Positions 46,667-58,489 of a stretch of 64,000 bases of DNA are shown here, piece by piece (within the stretch, counting starts at the first letter, position 1; each line of letters begins with the position of its first letter). The notes beneath the pieces are model-generated. The model worked only from the letters and a program-made list of their open reading frames with translations. It ran no database searches and was not told the origin of the DNA. Origin of the DNA: Diphasiastrum complanatum (lineage: Eukaryota > Streptophyta > Lycopodiopsida > Lycopodiales > Lycopodiaceae); contig CM055097.1 in the NCBI GenBank assembly GCA_029204225.1, forward strand, positions 10,920,230-10,984,229, in the 5' to 3' direction. Position numbers and translations under genes: made by a program.

Positions 46667-47170
46667 CTGCCACAACTCACCAAAACACAAAACAAGATGC
46701 AAATTTCAAAATTAAGACCAAGTAAAGCCATGAAAATGATGCTTTCTCAGGACAAGAAGATATGTTTGATACTACATAATTCAAACCAAATAGCTTCTAG
46801 AATTCTCACTCTGGTAGAACTTGAAACCAAACAGACAAGTATCAAACAAAAGTCTACATAAGAAAATACACGTTCCTAATCTTCAAAAGCATAAACAAGA
46901 AATAAATAAATGCTATTTGAGTACAACAAAGAGCTTTTGCGGTCTAGCTAATGAGGTTAGCAATCAGACTGCTAAAGTCCAAAAGTTGTTCAGAAAAGAA
47001 AACATGTGAGAGTAGAAGCTACGATGTGAGGATTGCATAAAAGGTGCAAGTAGCATATTATCTTAGATCCTTGTAACAGCTGGTATCAGATCACAGTTAA
47101 TTAGGATGAATGAATTTATGCAACATGTAAAACCCACTTACTAATTAAATCATAGAAAAACAAATATTTT
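46667..47170. other. HST intron or upstream sequence with a possible LTR edge
   Basis: No exon for the transit peptide could be recognised. TTGTAACA, GC, then TGGTATCAGATC (47073-47093) looks like an LTR end followed by a Met-tRNA primer site, a possible remnant of another element. Confidence 0.35.
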
Positions 47171-47171
47171 G

Positions 47172-47210
<39 letters not shown>

Positions 47211-48546
47211 TCCAGCGATGGCTTCTGCATCGCACTAGCCTCCATCGCGCTACCTGCTGGCACATCGCGCTAGTCTGCTGGCCTCCATCGCGTTGTCTGC
47301 TGGCGTCCTTCAGCACTTGCAGACCTACATGATGAGCCCACCATCGCTGCAGCTGCCCTAGTGCCGCTTGAAGGAGTCCATCTGCTTGCTGCCAACATGA
47401 GCCTGTCCATCGTTGGCCTGCTGAAGCTGTGGTGATGGCCACAAGAGCGCACCTACATCTGGTTTACCTATAGCAAAGACAGCGATCTGTGAGGCGAGGC
47501 TGAGCAGCATTGGTCAGAGCTGCGATCAGCAAGACAGAGATCTGATCAGAGTGGGCTGCCATGGATTTCGAGTGCGTAACCACCCGCCGGAAAGGCAAGA
47601 AAACTTCCAGTGAAGTTCCTGCCTCGCCAACTCCCACCATTGCTCCAGCTACTGTCGCACTAACCCCACCTCCTGCCACGCCCATGAGCAGAATGGAAAT
47701 CCAACTTCAAAAGCACTCGTACAGTATTATCGCTCTTCTACAAGAAAAGGTGAAGATGCTTGAAGATGAAAATGCAAACCTCAAAGAACAGTTGACAGCC
47801 AAGAACTCTCAAATCGACCCTAGTCATGTCAAAGCCTTGGAAGACAAAATCCAAATTGGACCAAAACTTGGGCAGACTTGCTCAAGAACTCGGAAGGAAA
47901 AAATACGATGGTGGTTTCACAGGCAATGCAGAAACAAAGCAAGAGGGAATATAAAACCCAAAACGTTCGCGTCCGAGGTTTTTCTCTTGAAACCGACCCC
48001 CCTTCTTGCAGCCAAGGAACTGTTAGCTTCATTCTCTTACGAGGAACTAGAAGATGTTGTGGAAGCAACATGGTGTAGTAAGTTTGACACTTCGGTAATT
48101 TTCATTCGTTTCAAATACACTGATTATCGAGACGAAGTTCTTAAGCGTCATGGACGTCTTAAAGGCAGCAACATTTTCGTTCATAAAGACCTGAGCACCC
48201 TTCAGTGGAAGGAACGTAAGCAGCTCATCGAGGAAGCAAATTCAAAAGGGAAAAAGGTTATATTCCGTGATGGACGACATTTTTTTGTCACTCCATCCAG
48301 AACTGATCACTCAGCGCCGCCTCCTGCATGAGAGCCCTTCATTGATGCTTGTTAGAGATTGGGTAGAGTTAGGTTAAGAGTTAGAGCACTGAAGAGATAT
48401 TTTTTCTCTTCTTAGTTAGCTTGGTTTTAGTTATGTTGTTTTGACGGCATTGCTCCGTCTTGGTGTCATCCATTTTGATGTACTTGTTCGTCTTATACGC
48501 CTTTTGGCATGGAAAAGACGTTGATAAAGCTTCTTCTTCTTCTTGT

Positions 48547-48596
<50 letters not shown>
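47171..48596 (+). mobile_element. LINE-7, compact element with ORF1 and LINE 3' end but no ORF2
   Basis: A (CT)n tract (47175-47206) is followed by a 5' UTR with repeated CATCGCG words, ORF1 (47561-48331), a 3' UTR, the conserved hairpin (48490-48519), GATAAAG, (CTT)n and (CT)n to 48594. There is no endonuclease or reverse transcriptase between ORF1 and the 3' end. It is either an internally deleted LINE or a non-autonomous ORF1-carrying family. Confidence 0.8.
47561..48331 (+). CDS. LINE-7 ORF1-like protein, with a compensated frameshift
   Basis: 256 codons. The N-terminus is MDFECVTTRRKGKK, followed by a Pro/Thr-rich linker and a coiled coil (LLQEKVKMLEDENANLKEQL). The expected RNA-binding block reads in the +1 frame between about 47880 and 47995 (there QNVRVRGFSLETDPP, matching LNIRVRG in LINE-1). 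The main frame resumes with VVEATWCSKFDTSVIFIRF, GSNIFVHKDLSTLQW and GKKVIFRDG. Two opposite indels therefore scramble about 40 residues, and the protein is probably impaired. Confidence 0.7.
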   Translation: MDFECVTTRRKGKKTSSEVPASPTPTIAPATVALTPPPATPMSRMEIQLQKHSYSIIALLQEKVKMLEDENANLKEQLTAKNSQIDPSHVKALEDKIQIGPKLGQTCSRTRKEKIRWWFHRQCRNKARGNIKPKTFASEVFLLKPTPLLAAKELLASFSYEELEDVVEATWCSKFDTSVIFIRFKYTDYRDEVLKRHGRLKGSNIFVHKDLSTLQWKERKQLIEEANSKGKKVIFRDGRHFFVTPSRTDHSAPPPA

Positions 48597-48599
<3 letters not shown>

Positions 48600-48770
48600 G
48601 TACATCCGAGGAATCCTTTATCAAGCATATATTCAACGAACATGGCAGGGCCAGTTGCGGATAAAACCCGGCCTTTATTAGACTCACTTTTCGGAGTTGG
48701 ATGTAGTTGGGCTCCCGACCTTGCCATAGAATCTAGATTCAGGACTTTCTCATGGCCTCCGATTTGTGAT
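48597..48770 (+). pseudogene. LINE ORF2 fragment next to LINE-7
   Basis: It encodes QYIRGILYQAYIQRTWQGQL and RIKPGLY, aligning with LINE-8 at about 55459-55530 (QYIRRFLYRAYLDRTW). The match fades after about 48770. It is a separate older copy cut by LINE-7 and by copia-5. Confidence 0.7.
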
Positions 48771-49295
48771 GTACAATTATGTTATATTGTACTCCATTGT
48801 ATCATCTCTCAGACCTACTTTCATGAGACCAAGGTAGAGATCTATCTAGTTTTCTAGTTTAATCACTCTATCTAGTAGATATTTGTGTTTTGGAGACATA
48901 TATATGCTCCTATAAGTCTTTATCACACTGGAGATGTACATATTTGGTCTTATGCTTCACATCCTTAGCCAGTCGGAGAGAGGCTTGGAATAGTCAATTT
49001 TTTGTGATTTTGTCAAAACCCTAATTTTGATTGGATCTCTAGATAGTGAGGTTGTTGGACTTCATTTGAGTGTGTTTCAATCTTAGGAAGTGACAAAAGT
49101 CATTAGATTAAGGATAGATCATATGTTGATCAAGATTCCATGATTCTATGTGTTGATTTGCTTGGATAAGTGCTAGAAGAGAATTTGTGAGATAGTTTCA
49201 AATCTTGGTGATTTCTTTCGAAAGCATTTGTTGTTGTTCAAAGGAGTGTTTTGTGCATTGAAGCAGGTTGAAAGAGAAGATCAGGTCACTGCTAC
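48771..49295 (+). other. Leader-like sequence before copia-5 gag
   Basis: It resembles the untranslated leader of copia-3 in composition and in its position before Gag. No LTR or primer site was found, so the 5' end of copia-5 is lost or too diverged. Confidence 0.4.
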
Positions 49296-52200
49296 ATGGC
49301 AACCTCAATTGGAGTCATGTTGGAAGCCAATGATAGGCTTACCTCAAGTAACTATTCATTGTGGAAAATGAGGATGGAGTCACTTCTTGAGATGAATGAT
49401 GTTTTGGATATTGTTGTAGGTTTGGAGGAGAGACCAGCAACACAACAAGATCAATTGAGGTATGACAAGAGGGCCAAGAAGTCTCTACACATGATAAAGA
49501 TGAATGTTACCAATGAACTTCTCAAGGAAGTTGGTAAGTGCACATCATCTTTGGAAGCTTGGAATTCATTGAAGAAGCTTTATGAATCCAAGCCTACTTC
49601 TAGAGTGTTGACTCTAAGAAGGCAAATCTTTTCTTGTTTACAAAAGAATGAAGAAAGTCCAAGTACTTTTGTTTTCAGAATGAAAGCATTGAATGATGAG
49701 TTAGCTTGCATAGATGAAAGCATTAAGGAACGAGAGCTTATTCAAGTGATTCTTAATGGCTTGTTGGATGCTCATGCTAACATTGTTCAAAGTATTGCTA
49801 TTCAAAAGACTTTGCCTTGTTTGATGGATCTTCAAGAGATCTTGATCAATGAGGAATATAGGCTTCAAGCAAGAGGTGGATCTACATCGACACTTCAAGA
49901 GGATGCTATGTTCACAAAGGGCAAATTCAAGGGCAAAACCAAAAGTAAGTGGTCTAAAGGGCAAGATCAAGTGGATGCGTCTTCAAGTGGCAAAAAGAAG
50001 GATAGATCAAAGCTCAAGTGCTTCTATTGTGGCATCAAAGGACACTTTGCAAGTGAGTGCTACAAGAAAAAGAGAGATCAAGGAGACAAGCAAGGTAATC
50101 TTACTCTTGATGAGGATGGTTTGGATGTTCAAGATGCAAATGATGATGCTTTTGTGATGTCTTCATGTATGCTTGCTAATGATGAAGATCTAGATCCTTG
50201 GTGGATTGATAGTGGAGCAAGTTCACACATGACCGTTCACAAGAGTACTTCACTTCTTTGTTGGCATATGGAGATGACAAGAGGGTGATCTACATGGCCA
50301 ATAATGGTGAGTGTGCAATCAAAGGGATTGGCACAATTCCTATTTCTCTCTCTACAAATAGGAATGTTCATTTGGAGGATGTCTTGTTTATTCCATCTAT
50401 TACCAAGAATTTGCTTAGTGTGAGTCGAATGCTAAGTAAGGGCCTCAAGGTGGAGTTTGATGGAGATGCTTGTTTGATCAAAAGGAATGATGTCTTGATT
50501 GGAAAAGGTAAAAGGCAAAGGAAGTTGTCCAAACTTGATGCTTGTGTTATTGCTAACCAAGTTGGATGTGTTGCAAGGGAGCAAATTTCTATTCAAGAAG
50601 TTTGGCACAAAAGGATGGGACACCTCAACTTCAAGTCATTGGAGGTAATGGCAAGGAAGAAGGTTGTGATTGGTCTTCCAAGTTCCTTAAGTAATGTTAA
50701 GCATGTTTATGAGTCTTGTGCTTTGTCTAAGTCACATAGACTACCTTATACTAGATCTATTTCTAGATCTACAAAGCCTTTTCAACTTGTACATTCGGAT
50801 ATTCATGGATTTACTACAATTAGCAATAGTGGAGCTAAGATGTATGTAACATTCATTGATGATTTTAGTAAATTTTGTTGAGTCTATCTACTAAAGAGCA
50901 AGGATGAAGTGTATGATGTCTTTGTCAAGTTCAAGAATGCAAGGGAGAACCAATTTTCCACAAAGATCAAGTGCTTGAGAGGTGACAATGGTGGTGAGTA
51001 CATATCTAACAAGTTCAAGGCCTTTTGTGATGAGTATGGGATCAAGAGGGAGTATACAACATCAAGGACCCCACAACAAATGGAGTGGCTGAAAGGAAGA
51101 ATAGGACTTTATGTGAAAATGCTAAAGCTATGAGGTTAAGTGCTAATCTTGACAAACCATTATGGGATCAAGCTTTGTTGTGTGCCAATTTCTTGTGCAA
51201 TAGGTGGCCGAGTGCTATTTTGGATGGAAGGACACCTTTTGAGATGCTATTCAAGAGCAGGCTGAGTGTCAACTTTCTAAGAACCTTTGGATGCACATGT
51301 TATGTCAACATTACTCTTGATGATAGAACCAAGGAGGATCCATCTTCAAGAAGAGGTATTTTTGTTGGATATAGTGAGGTGAGTAAAGCCTATAAGGTTT
51401 ACATTCCTTCTACTAACAAAGTGATTGTTGGTAGAGATGTCATTTTTTATGAGGGGAACATTCCAAAGGTGTCTTCAAGCATGATAGATGGTAGAGTGGA
51501 TGGATCTAACATTCTTGATGTTGATGAGAAGGATCTTACTTTGGATGGTGGTGATGATGGACCTTCATCAAGTCAAAAGCCAAGGAGAACATCAAGAGAA
51601 AGACAAGTACCTTCAAAGCTCACATATGATCAAAAGGGTAAGCAAGTAGTTTCTGGAAATTATGTTGCTTTCCTAACCTCTTTGGATGAGCCTACAAGTG
51701 TAGATCAAGCAAGGAAAGAAGAGTGGATCCAAGCAATGGATCTTGAGTATCAAGCTCTTATGAAGAATGGAACATGGAGATTGGTGGAGTCGCCTAAGGA
51801 CAAGAAAGCTATTGGATGCAAATGGATCTTCAAGGTGAAGACAAACCAAGATGGATCTATCAACAAGTACAAGGCCAGGTTAGTGGCAAAAGGATATGCT
51901 CAACAACGAGGGATTGACTATGATGAGACCTTTGCACCCGTGGCAAAGATGGTAAGCATTCGAGTCATCATTTCACTTGCTACACTTTATGGATGGGATC
52001 TATGGCAAATGGACATTTCAAATGCATTCTTGAATGGTGATCTTGAGGAGGAAGTGTACATGGAGCAACTTGAGAGCTACATTTCATCAACAAAGCCAAA
52101 TCATGTGTGTCTTCTACAAAAGAGTTTGTATGGCCTTAAGCAAGCACCAAGGAGTTGGTATGCTAAGCTTAACACTTTTTTACTCTCTCAGGGCTTTGTT

Positions 52201-53185
52201 ATGAGTGAGTATGATCATTCACTTTATTATAGGTTTGTTGGAAATGATGTTACCATCTTGCTAATCTATGTCGATGATATCATCTTGAGTGGTGGAGACA
52301 ATCAAGATGTGGAGGATATCAAGAATGCTCTTAAGAAGGAGTTTGAGGTGCATGATCTTGGTAATTTGCATTACATTTTAGGAATAGAAGTCATTAGATC
52401 TTCTCAATCTTTGTCAAGAGAAGTATGTTAATTCTATTCTAGAAAGATTTCATATGGTAGATGCAAAAGCTATTGATACACTTATGGAGTCTAATGTAAA
52501 GCTAACTATAAGAGGTATTGAAAGATCCTTCGAGGACATTACTCTCTATAGGAAGCTAGTTGATTCACTCATCTATCTAACCATTACTAGACCTGATCTA
52601 AGCTATTGTGTTGGAAGATTGAGTTAATTCATGCAAGATCCTAGTGAGAAGCATTGGAAGCTAGGAAAGCGAGTTTTGAGGTACATCATTGGAACTCGAG
52701 ATTTTGGCATATTGTATGAGGGAACATCACCTAATATTTTTGGATTTTCAGATTCGGACTATGTTGGAGATGTAATGGATAGAAAATCCATCAGTGCTCA
52801 TTGTATTTTCATAGGTGATGGAGCTATATCATGGATGTCGAAGAAACAAGCCACTATCTCATTGTCATCTAGTGAGGCCGAGTACAAAGCTCTTACACAT
52901 TGCACAAAGGAGATGGTATGGATCAAGAGGATGATCAAGGATTTTCACTTGCGGGATTTTTCAGAGAGCCCAATCATCTTTTGTGACAATCAATCAGCCC
53001 AAAGAATGGCATCCAATCCTATCTTTCATGCTAGGAGCAAGCATATTGAGATACAATATCATTTTATGAGGGAGCAAGTCATTGCAAAGGAGGTGGAGCT
53101 TCAACATGTGTCTTCAAGGAAATGTGTAGAATATTTTCATATTTGGCATATTGAGGCCAAAACTTGTTTTAGACTTAGAGGTTGA
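49296..53185 (+). pseudogene. copia-5 gag-pol, broken relative of copia-3
   Basis: Same layout as copia-3. Gag (NYSLWKMRMESLLEMNDV), zinc knuckle CFYCGIKGHFASEC, protease [12 protein letters not shown]; a frameshift near 50245; integrase finger and HSDIHGF; TGA at 50879; RGDNGGEYISNKF; a frameshift near 51075 in the QQNGVAE block; then one long open part (51085-52431) with [31 protein letters not shown] and [12 protein letters not shown]. There is a frameshift near 52415 and a stop at 52624. RNase H has FSDSDYVGDVMDRKSISAH and LSSSEAEYKAL, and the C-terminal end is missing after KCVEYF. It has at least five breaks and is inactive. Confidence 0.93.
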
Positions 53186-53760
53186 CTTTTCAAAGTTCAT
53201 TAGTCTAAATTTAATTTGAATAAATACTTTTTGAAAGTGTGGGAAAGTTAGAATGCGAGTTTGAGTAGATTCAATTTGAATAGTTGGGTACATTGAATCT
53301 AGACCCAAAATTAGTAGGGTTAGCATTTTGGTGGGAAAGCCAAGTGGCCAAATAGGATTTGGACCTGCTATAAAAGGATGTAACTCGTGAAGAGAGCAAT
53401 TTTCACTCTTCTCTATCTCATTTCATGCTTATACATGGTCCTCTTGGATTCTACTATCCATTGGTGCACTATCTTGGTGATTGCTTGCGATTCTATGTGT
53501 AGAATGATCTATATTTGCTATTTTTGGATCCACACGTGTGAAATACAGTAGCTTGCTGGTTTTGTACGGACAGCAACAGTACTTTTTCTTTTCATTCAAG
53601 TTTGATCAAGTTCTATTGGTGTTTGCATCTCATTTTGTGTGTAGATGCTGATTTTTCTACATTGGTGAGAGTGGTAGTGTATTTCTCTTTCTGACCAAAG
53701 ATCATTCAAGTAGATTGGATCTTAAGGATCTGTAATCTTTCACATATCACACAGGCTCGT
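53130..53760 (+). repeat. Probable LTR adjoining copia-5
   Basis: Non-coding and promoter-like, with CTATAAAAGGATG at 53369. The word CACACGTGTGAAA near 53532 resembles CACACGTGTGAAG in the copia-3 LTR. No second copy was found, so exact ends are unknown. Confidence 0.45.
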
Positions 53761-53764
53761 ATAC

Positions 53765-56167
53765 ATGCCCCCCATCTCCTTCACTCCTCACGGCAATGTA
53801 CAACCGCACACTTTGCCATAACAAACGTGCCTATGATGATTCTGAAGGAAGCCGCCTTGTGAACCTCCTTTACAGCTCCTCTTCTGGAGCCTTTTGGCTT
53901 GAATTTATCCCCGGTTCTCCACCCCCTCTCCTAGACGACCTACATACCTGGACTGACTATGCTACCCAGGTTTACACTATACCCACTAATACGCCCATTT
54001 CCATCTCCCCTCAACCTTCAGATTTCACCCTCTTCACCCCAGATTTGGTCCAGGCAGCAGTCAAGAAATTGAAAACCCATCGAACTAGAGACATTGAAGA
54101 TCAGGAATCCGAACTACTGATTCACGCCTCAGACGCTCTTGCCCCTACATTATCCACCCTCCTCAACCATGTTGTTGTTGAAGGCTTCCCATCTTCCTAG
54201 TGCACCAACATCATACATCCCATCCATAAAAATGGTGACCCCATGTTACCTGGTAATTATCGCACTATCATGATCGGGCATGTTCTCGCGAAGTTATATG
54301 GCACCATCCTTCAGTCTGCAGTTAGCTTAGAGGCAGGTCCAGGAGATTGCATGCATTGGTTCAGGCAGGGTTCCGCGCTCATTACTCCACTACTGATCAT
54401 ATCTTCACACTTCGAGCTCCCATTGAGGAAGCTAGGCACAGGAAGGAAAAGGTTTACTGTTGTTTTGTGGACTTCAGGAAAGCCTTTGACTCTGTCCCAT
54501 GCTCTCTACTTATCCAGCGACTTCGCGACCTGGGTTTCTCGACAGATATTATTCTAGCTGTCATGGCTCTCTATGAGAGGGTTTTGGGGTGCTTTCGTCA
54601 TAGCAATGGCATTTCTGAGCAGATCCAAAGTACTATTGGAGTTAAACAGGGATGCTCTCTTTCACCAGTTCTTTTTGGACTATACATCGATGAGCTGGAG
54701 CGGGTCATTTCTCAGTGTGGCGGGGACGGTTACAGGCTTGGTGACATTCTTATCGCTATCCTTCTATATGCAGATGATGTGGTGCTTGCCTCTCATACCA
54801 GAGAGGGCTTACAGAGACAGCTGGATTGCTTACACACCTTTTGTACTCAGTGGGGTTTAGGGGTGAACCTCTCGAAGACCAAAATCATGGTCTTCAATAC
54901 CTCTCGAGCTTACCTTTGATGGACGGCCTTGGTGTGCTCTTCACTGGTCCTACTTTCAGTATGAGACAGGCAGCTACTTCTAGACTCGGGAAGGGTCATT
55001 CTTCCCTGGTCCAGTTGGAGCGATTCTGCTTCCGTAAGTCTATTCGGGATGCCCCGAGTAAGTGCAGACTTTTTGACACCATCATCACCCCTTCAACCAT
55101 GCATGCAGCAGAGATATGGTATACAGGCCTCTCCTCCTCACATTAAGCTAGCATTTCACGTTTACAGACCACTATGCTAGCTCGCATGATTCGGGCGAAA
55201 CCCTTTGTCCCACATGAGATCATTCTTGCAGACTTTGTCACCCCCCCTCTCCAGATAGAGGCAGCCTTCCAGCTTATCACGTACATCTAGAGGGCTCGGG
55301 CACTTCCTGATACAGAGCAGAGATACACACAGCTTGCACTCATTTCCTCACACCATCTTCAGACTCAGAGGTACCGGTTGTCATGGTTCTCCCAGGCATC
55401 ACACTTCCTCATGGAGACATTCGGTATTGATATCATGGATCTCCCATTGGGCACACACCAGTACATTAGACGGTTTTTATACAGAGCATATCTTGACCGT
55501 ACTTGGCGACGCCAATTAGGGGTTAAGCCTGATCACTACCGGATACACTTTTTGGAGCAGGCTGCCGCTGGACTCCCAGTCTTACCTCGATATTTGTCTT
55601 CAGGACTATCACAGTCTCCGCTTCACCTTGGGACAGTTCAGAGTCTCCTCGCACCAGTTGGCTATCGAGACTGGCAGATTCCAGGGTACACCACGAGAGG
55701 AGAGATTGTGCCAGCTATGTTCTTTACATGAGGTAGAGTCCGAGGAGCACTTCATCTTCAGATGCCCCATATACTATGCGAATAGAGGGAGATACCACTG
55801 CCTGTTCCAGGACATGCCTACCACAGTCAGATTACTTATTGCAAGATCCTCGCTGTGTTGCGCTCATGATACGTGAGATGGTCTTGCTGCGACAGGATAT
55901 GTACCAATCAGTTCACCAACCACGTTCTAGCTCTCAGGCTCAGATTACATCATTCTCCTCCAGGAGACGACCACGTCGAGACCCCGAGTCAGATGATGAT
56001 GATGATGATACACCCCCTCACAAATCTCAGAGACAGTGCGTCACTCACGGTCATGTGGCATCCCGCACTACCCGCCTTGTTATGAGAGCACACCGGTCTC
56101 ATCCTACTAGACGACAACAGTGACGGCGACGATCCATACTACCTCCTACTACAGCTCTTATTACATC
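53765..56167 (+). mobile_element. LINE-8, 5'-truncated
   Basis: It begins inside ORF2 upstream of reverse transcriptase and runs to the C-terminal tail. The usual hairpin and tail are not found before the chromovirus B LTR starts at 56168, so the 3' end is lost. Confidence 0.8.
53796..56123 (+). pseudogene. LINE-8 ORF2 (reverse transcriptase and C-terminal finger), broken
   Basis: The region before reverse transcriptase (SEGSR, FWLEFIPGSPPPLLDDL; PDLVQAAVKKLKTHR) supplies sequence that is deleted in LINE-1. TAG at 54198, then [19 protein letters not shown], a frameshift near 54340, [50 protein letters not shown] and [12 protein letters not shown] (active site about 54767). A deletion lies at about 54915 and stops at 55143 and 55288. 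Then [20 protein letters not shown], a frameshift near 55640, [18 protein letters not shown], the finger [19 protein letters not shown], and an acidic DDDDDDTP tail. Confidence 0.88.
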
Positions 56168-56527
56168 TGTTACAATCTTACTTACTGCAAACCTCCAGGT
56201 GCCAGTTAACCACAAGAGACCAAACGAATCATGTTCCACCCCGCCATAGGACCTAATCCGGGTCCACCCACCGTGCCCTGGCCTATGACCGTATCAAGCT
56301 GGATCCGACCTCCATCCCAGATGGCGTCCCATACCACACCGCCTAGGCTCTCAGCCATCTCCTGCCTCATGCTAGCAAACATCCTAGCCGTGCACACGCT
56401 CTCCATCCACCTCCTCCTAGGTAGACAGAATGGATGGCAAATGTGTCCTCCTCCCCTTGTATACCTCCAAGGAGAGAGACTCCAATCAAGTTTGGGTTTG
56501 GGACCCAAGGGAGTTGGGTCCCTAACA
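56168..56527 (-). repeat. Chromovirus B 3' LTR
   Basis: 360 bp, on the minus strand TGTTAGGGACCC to GATTGTAACA. The polypurine tract AAGGAAGAGGGAA is at 56540-56528. Confidence 0.85.
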
Positions 56528-56554
56528 TTCCCTCTTCCTTAAAAAATTCCTTAT

Positions 56555-57959
56555 CTAAGGAAGGAATCTAGGAAATCTCAGTTTAAGGACATGTTGCTTC
56601 TCCCAAGTATCATCGTCCTCGGAACTTCCTTTCCAACAAACCAAGTACTCAATTACCTGCCGGTTTTTGAGCCCACGTTGACGTACATCAACAATGACCT
56701 GTGGTTCAGTAGGTACAAAGGATGATAGGTCCTCCAGCTGAACTAAGTCCTCCTGAGACATCAAGTCATCCTTTCCACCAAGTCGTTCCTTTAAACGACT
56801 AATGTGAAAAACTGGATGTACCTTAACACCTTGAGGAAGTTCCAGCTGGTACGCATTCTGATGGAGTTTCTTTACTATACGGAATGGCCCTGCGTAACGA
56901 GGTGACAACTTAGGACATTTTCCAGTCCTTAGAACCTTAGAATCTTTTGGAATTCTAAGATATACCCAAGCCCCCTTCTCATAGACCCTAGGTTGTCGCT
57001 TTTGATTAGCGTAAAACTGGGCTCTATCCTGAGCCGTTTTTACGTTTTCGCAAGCAACAAGCAACATCTCTTGCATATCATGCAGGAAATCTACTACTGC
57101 CTTAACCTTAAGGCCTTTGAGGCCCACTGAAATGGGAGCCCTAGGCTGGAAACCATACATTAGAGAAAATGGACTAAAACCCGTCGCTGAGTGCTTTGCG
57201 CTATTATACGCAAACTCAATCATTGGAAGGTACCTTTCCCAATTCGACTGTCTTCTAGAAACATATGCCCGAAGCATATCTTCCATAGACTGGTTTGTCC
57301 TCTCTGTCTGACCATCTAATTCAGGATGATCTCATGACCCCAAACTTAAAGTGGTCTCTAATTTCTCAAAGACCGCTTGCCAAAATTTGCCATTGAACTT
57401 TGGATCTCGATCACTAACAATGTCATTCGGCATAAAGGAATAGTCTTTTTGTATCTTGTCCTGAGGAGAAATCTTGGAATCTTGCATTCCAAGCTCATCA
57501 CTAAATCTAGAAGAACCTGCCAGGACGTCTAGCCAAATGCGACCGAAGTATCTATCGATCTTACACAAATCTCTTAAGGGCAGATACAACTCAGATTGGA
57601 TCTCAGAAAAGCTTAACTGATTAACCTCTCCAATCCGGCTTAAGGCATCCGCGACACTATTAGAAGTACCCTTCCGGTACTCAATGTCATAATCAAATTC
57701 TTGGAGCATCTCTGACCATCTGGCCTTACGACCCCTAAGGTCGACCGCATCGTTAATATACTTTAACGCTTGATGGTCAGTAACTATGGTAAACTGGGAG
57801 CAATACAAATAATGTCTCCAAACTTTCAGGGCATTAATAACAGCAAAAAGTTCCTTGTCATAGGTGGAATACCACCTTTGAGCAGGGTCCAACTTCTTGC
57901 TTTCAAAAGCTACCGGCCTACCATCCTGACATAGGACTGCGCCTATAGCATAGTCACTG
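56555..57959 (-). pseudogene. Chromovirus B RNase H, integrase and chromodomain
   Basis: On the minus strand: [20 protein letters not shown] (RNase H), [28 protein letters not shown]; then a deletion that removes the HHCC finger and first part of the integrase core; MPNDIVSDRDPKFNGKFWQA; TGA at about 57331; [36 protein letters not shown]; the tail CPKLSPRYAGPFRIVKKLHQ; and a chromodomain with VIEYLVCWKGSSEDDDTWEK. The frame ends at 56555. Inactive because of the deletion and stop. Confidence 0.9.
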
Positions 57960-58316
57960 TGTTACGAGCACGTGACTAGTGCCGAACCCTAGAGAACACA
58001 GAAGGTCAGATACCACAGTCAGGGTCGTGTCCAGCGTACACGACCAACAGGGCAAGACAGTGTGAGTAGTGTGCCCCAGCATGGTCCATAGCCATGGCGG
58101 GCCTAACACAGTCTAGGGACCCTGTCAGCAGGACAGGGCCCCCAGTTGGGTCCCGACGTGCAGTCGGCCACGTCAGTGCCACGTGGCCGACACTTGGCAG
58201 ATGCATGCTACCAGTCCTCACACTGGGCTAGGAGGGGCTTACTCTATATCAGGGAGTAGGCAAGGTTGGGTGGATCAGTTAGTGTTTGCCCTACTGTGGT
58301 GTTAGGATCTATTACA
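57960..58316 (+). repeat. chromovirus-2 5' LTR
   Basis: 357 bp, TGTTACGAGCACGTG to ATTACA. The terminal palindrome of chromovirus-1 is replaced here by a CACGTG core. The internal ACGT inverted repeat is intact (about 58163-58191). Confidence 0.95.
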
Positions 58317-58317
58317 C

Positions 58318-58330
58318 TGGTATCAGAGCC
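58318..58330 (+). promoter_or_regulatory. Primer binding site, initiator Met tRNA
   Basis: TGGTATCAGAGCC, one base after the LTR. Confidence 0.93.
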
Positions 58331-58489
58331 ATCTCCATCTTTGGGAGCTTAGTAGCAACAGTAGAGAAAGCTATCAGAGGATAGGAAAAATCTCTCAGTT
58401 TCTCAGAAAGGAAAAGAGGAGGAAATTCGCTGTAGGATCAGCTTTCAAATCCTTCAATTTGCTGGAAATCTCAGTAGTTTGGAAGTATT

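Larger units (their letters stand above)
56168..57959 (-). mobile_element. Chromovirus B, 3' half, cut by chromovirus-2
   Basis: The minus-strand element runs RNase H, integrase, chromodomain, polypurine tract and LTR. Its upstream part is separated by chromovirus-2 and should resume to the right of the window. It belongs to the same family as chromovirus A and the fragment at 8900-10700. Confidence 0.88.
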
